Of a DNA stretch of 8,626 nucleotides, positions 7,200 to 8,626 are shown in pieces. Source of the stretch: an uncultured Clostridia bacterium (GTDB taxonomy: Bacteria > Bacillota > Clostridia > Oscillospirales > Acutalibacteraceae); NCBI GenBank assembly GCA_937884625.1, contig CALGCE010000183.1, forward strand, positions 1 through 8,626, given 5' to 3'. How positions within the stretch are numbered: position 1 is the stretch's first letter; the number at the start of each line of letters is the position of its first letter. The position numbers were made by a program, and so were the translations under genes. The notes below the pieces were generated by a model. It ran no database searches. It was not told the DNA's origin and saw only the letters and a list, made by a program, of their open reading frames with translations.

Positions 7200-8626
7200 A
7201 TGCCCTTTAAACGCAAACATCAAACCGCTCTTACGGTATTGTCGGTTTTGCTTGTAATTCTTATAATTGCATATGCTGTCCGTATTTATTCGGTACAGGT
7301 ACTACACGCCTCGAAGTATTCTTCAAGTGCAGGAAGTACGGCAGTTATAACGTCGGTACTCAAAGCACCTAGGGGAGAAATACTTGACCGTTGCGGACGT
7401 CAGATTGCCGTAAACCGTGACGGTTATAATGTAGTATTCAACAAAGCGTATGTAAAAGATAATTTAAACGATATAATTTTATCATTAACAAACCTGCTTT
7501 CACAAAACGGTACTGCTTGGACGGACAAGTTACCCATAACATCTTCCCCGCCGTATTCCTTTATTGAGGGGGAGTCCACCGACCGACTCATAAAACTTTT
7601 GGAGGTCGCACACTATGCTACGCCTGACGACTGCATAGAGCAGATGACAAAAAAATATGAACTCGAAAAATACAGCGAAACCGACCGCCGAAAAATAATG
7701 GGTGTGCGGTACAGTATGGATATAGCCGATTTTTCCATTTCATACCCTTATACCTTTGCCGAAGATATTTCAACCGAACTTATGCGTAAAATCTCCGAAT
7801 CGGGATTTATGTTAAGCGGTGTTACGGTTGAAATCGTACCGTTCAGGCAATATGTTGATACCTCACTTGCGGTAAACCTTATAGGCACGGTAGGTCCCAT
7901 ATTTGAAGAGGATTGGGACGAATACAGTAAAAAAGGCTACTCCTTTAACGATAAGGTAGGCAAAAGCGGTATTGAACTTTGGGCAGAGGAATACCTGCGT
8001 GGCACAGACGGAGAGATAGCATACTACATTGATGCCGACGGCAACATAATAAACAGCCGTGTAACCAAAACCCCCGTTGCAGGAAAAACCGTTATGCTTA
8101 CACTTGATAAGAATATACAGCGTACTGCTCAAAATTCACTTCAAAGTATGGTAACTCAACTGCGTTCGGAGGGCGGTACCGCAACTGCGGGAGCGGCGGT
8201 AATAATTGATATAAATACGGGCGGTGTAATATGTGCCGCAAACTATCCTACGTATGATTCCGCAACACTTGGCACAAATTATGAAGCCTTGTTAAACGAT
8301 GCAAGAAAACCCCTTACAGACAGGGCTTTTCAGGGCGTATACCCGATAGGTTCAACCATAAAGCCCATAGTTGCAACAGCAGCCCTTGAAAACGGTCACT
8401 ATAATATAGGCGAAACGATAAACTGTGTACACACCTATGATTTTTTTGATGATTATAAACCGTCGTGTATGCACCGTCACGGTGCCATACAACTGAAAAC
8501 GGCACTGTCAAAGAGTTGCAACTACTTTTTCTTTGAACTCGGCAGACGTGTGGGTGCGGTTACACTTACCGATTACTTTAAACAGTTTGGTCTGGGCACC
8601 TATACAGGTGTAGAGGTAGACGACAG
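7200..8626 (+). CDS. Penicillin-binding protein 2 (class B transpeptidase, elongation type), 3' end cut off
   Basis: This open frame runs past the window end, giving 475 codons without a stop. It is a class B PBP, which crosslinks peptidoglycan outside the membrane. A basic start (MPFKRKH) and one transmembrane helix (about 9-30) are followed by the pedestal/dimerisation region with APRGEILDRCGRQIAVN (56-72), and then by the transpeptidase domain. There the SxxK motif is Ser385-Thr-Ile-Lys388 in YPIGSTIKPIVA, Ser385 being the acyl-enzyme nucleophile, and the SxN motif is Ser439-Cys-Asn441 in SKSCNYFFFELGR. The third motif, KTGT-like, would lie beyond the window. GAAGGTGG just upstream of the ATG is a good ribosome binding site. 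The position right after mreD strongly favours the PBP2/MrdA role in lateral wall growth. A SpoVD/FtsI-like septal PBP is less likely given this neighbourhood. Confidence 0.93.
   Translation, partial: MPFKRKHQTALTVLSVLLVILIIAYAVRIYSVQVLHASKYSSSAGSTAVITSVLKAPRGEILDRCGRQIAVNRDGYNVVFNKAYVKDNLNDIILSLTNLLSQNGTAWTDKLPITSSPPYSFIEGESTDRLIKLLEVAHYATPDDCIEQMTKKYELEKYSETDRRKIMGVRYSMDIADFSISYPYTFAEDISTELMRKISESGFMLSGVTVEIVPFRQYVDTSLAVNLIGTVGPIFEEDWDEYSKKGYSFNDKVGKSGIELWAEEYLRGTDGEIAYYIDADGNIINSRVTKTPVAGKTVMLTLDKNIQRTAQNSLQSMVTQLRSEGGTATAGAAVIIDINTGGVICAANYPTYDSATLGTNYEALLNDARKPLTDRAFQGVYPIGSTIKPIVATAALENGHYNIGETINCVHTYDFFDDYKPSCMHRHGAIQLKTALSKSCNYFFFELGRRVGAVTLTDYFKQFGLGTYTGVEVDD

Noticed and set aside
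7863..8132. Minus-strand open frame of 89 codons inside the PBP2 gene
   Set aside because: It is antisense to the conserved PBP2 coding sequence and has no family features. The other minus-strand frames in the window are rejected for the same reason.

Overview
The window looks like part of the chromosome of a low-GC, Gram-positive, Clostridia-like bacterium. This is inferred from the AT-rich coding sequence, the strong AGGAG-type ribosome binding sites, the tight same-strand packing, and the gene content: an exonuclease-degenerate PolA, a YwlE-like phosphatase, a DgkB/YegS-type lipid kinase, and mreB-mreC-mreD followed by a class B penicillin-binding protein. No species can be named from the sequence alone. 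All supported genes lie on the + strand. Nothing in the reading frames suggests a non-standard genetic code.

Layout. Bases 1-79 hold nothing I can name. Bases 80 to about 340 are an open frame whose translation resembles the C-terminal tail of a large serine (site-specific) recombinase. That frame continues without a stop into the exonuclease-like and polymerase domains of DNA polymerase I (to 1960). The normal PolA N-terminus, a 5'-nuclease domain of roughly 300 residues, is absent. This left end is therefore a junction: a mobile element insertion, a decayed element fused to polA, or an assembly chimera. It is the most unusual thing in the window.

From 1960 onward the genes look intact and are packed like an operon. 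A single protein joins a low-molecular-weight phosphatase domain (YwlE-like, with the Thr linked to phosphoarginine selectivity) to a RimI-type N-acetyltransferase (1960-2802). It is followed by tsaD, for tRNA t6A modification (2808-3827), and by a diacylglycerol/lipid kinase family gene that overlaps the tsaD stop (3824-4717). After a 34-base gap come mreB (4752-5771), mreC (5800-6663), mreD (6676-7188) and an elongation-type transpeptidase, PBP2/MrdA-like (7200 onward), which is cut by the window end.

Functionally, the first half is housekeeping: repair synthesis, protein and tRNA modification, and lipid phosphorylation. The second half is the Rod complex, which directs lateral wall synthesis. 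MreB filaments organise the machine, MreC and MreD link it to the membrane and regulate PBP2, and PBP2 crosslinks peptidoglycan. Gene gaps are 34 bases or fewer throughout, and I saw no convincing internal terminator, so long read-through transcription is plausible. I found no CRISPR array, tRNA, rRNA, riboswitch or complete mobile element, and no stretch over 300 bases without coding sequence.
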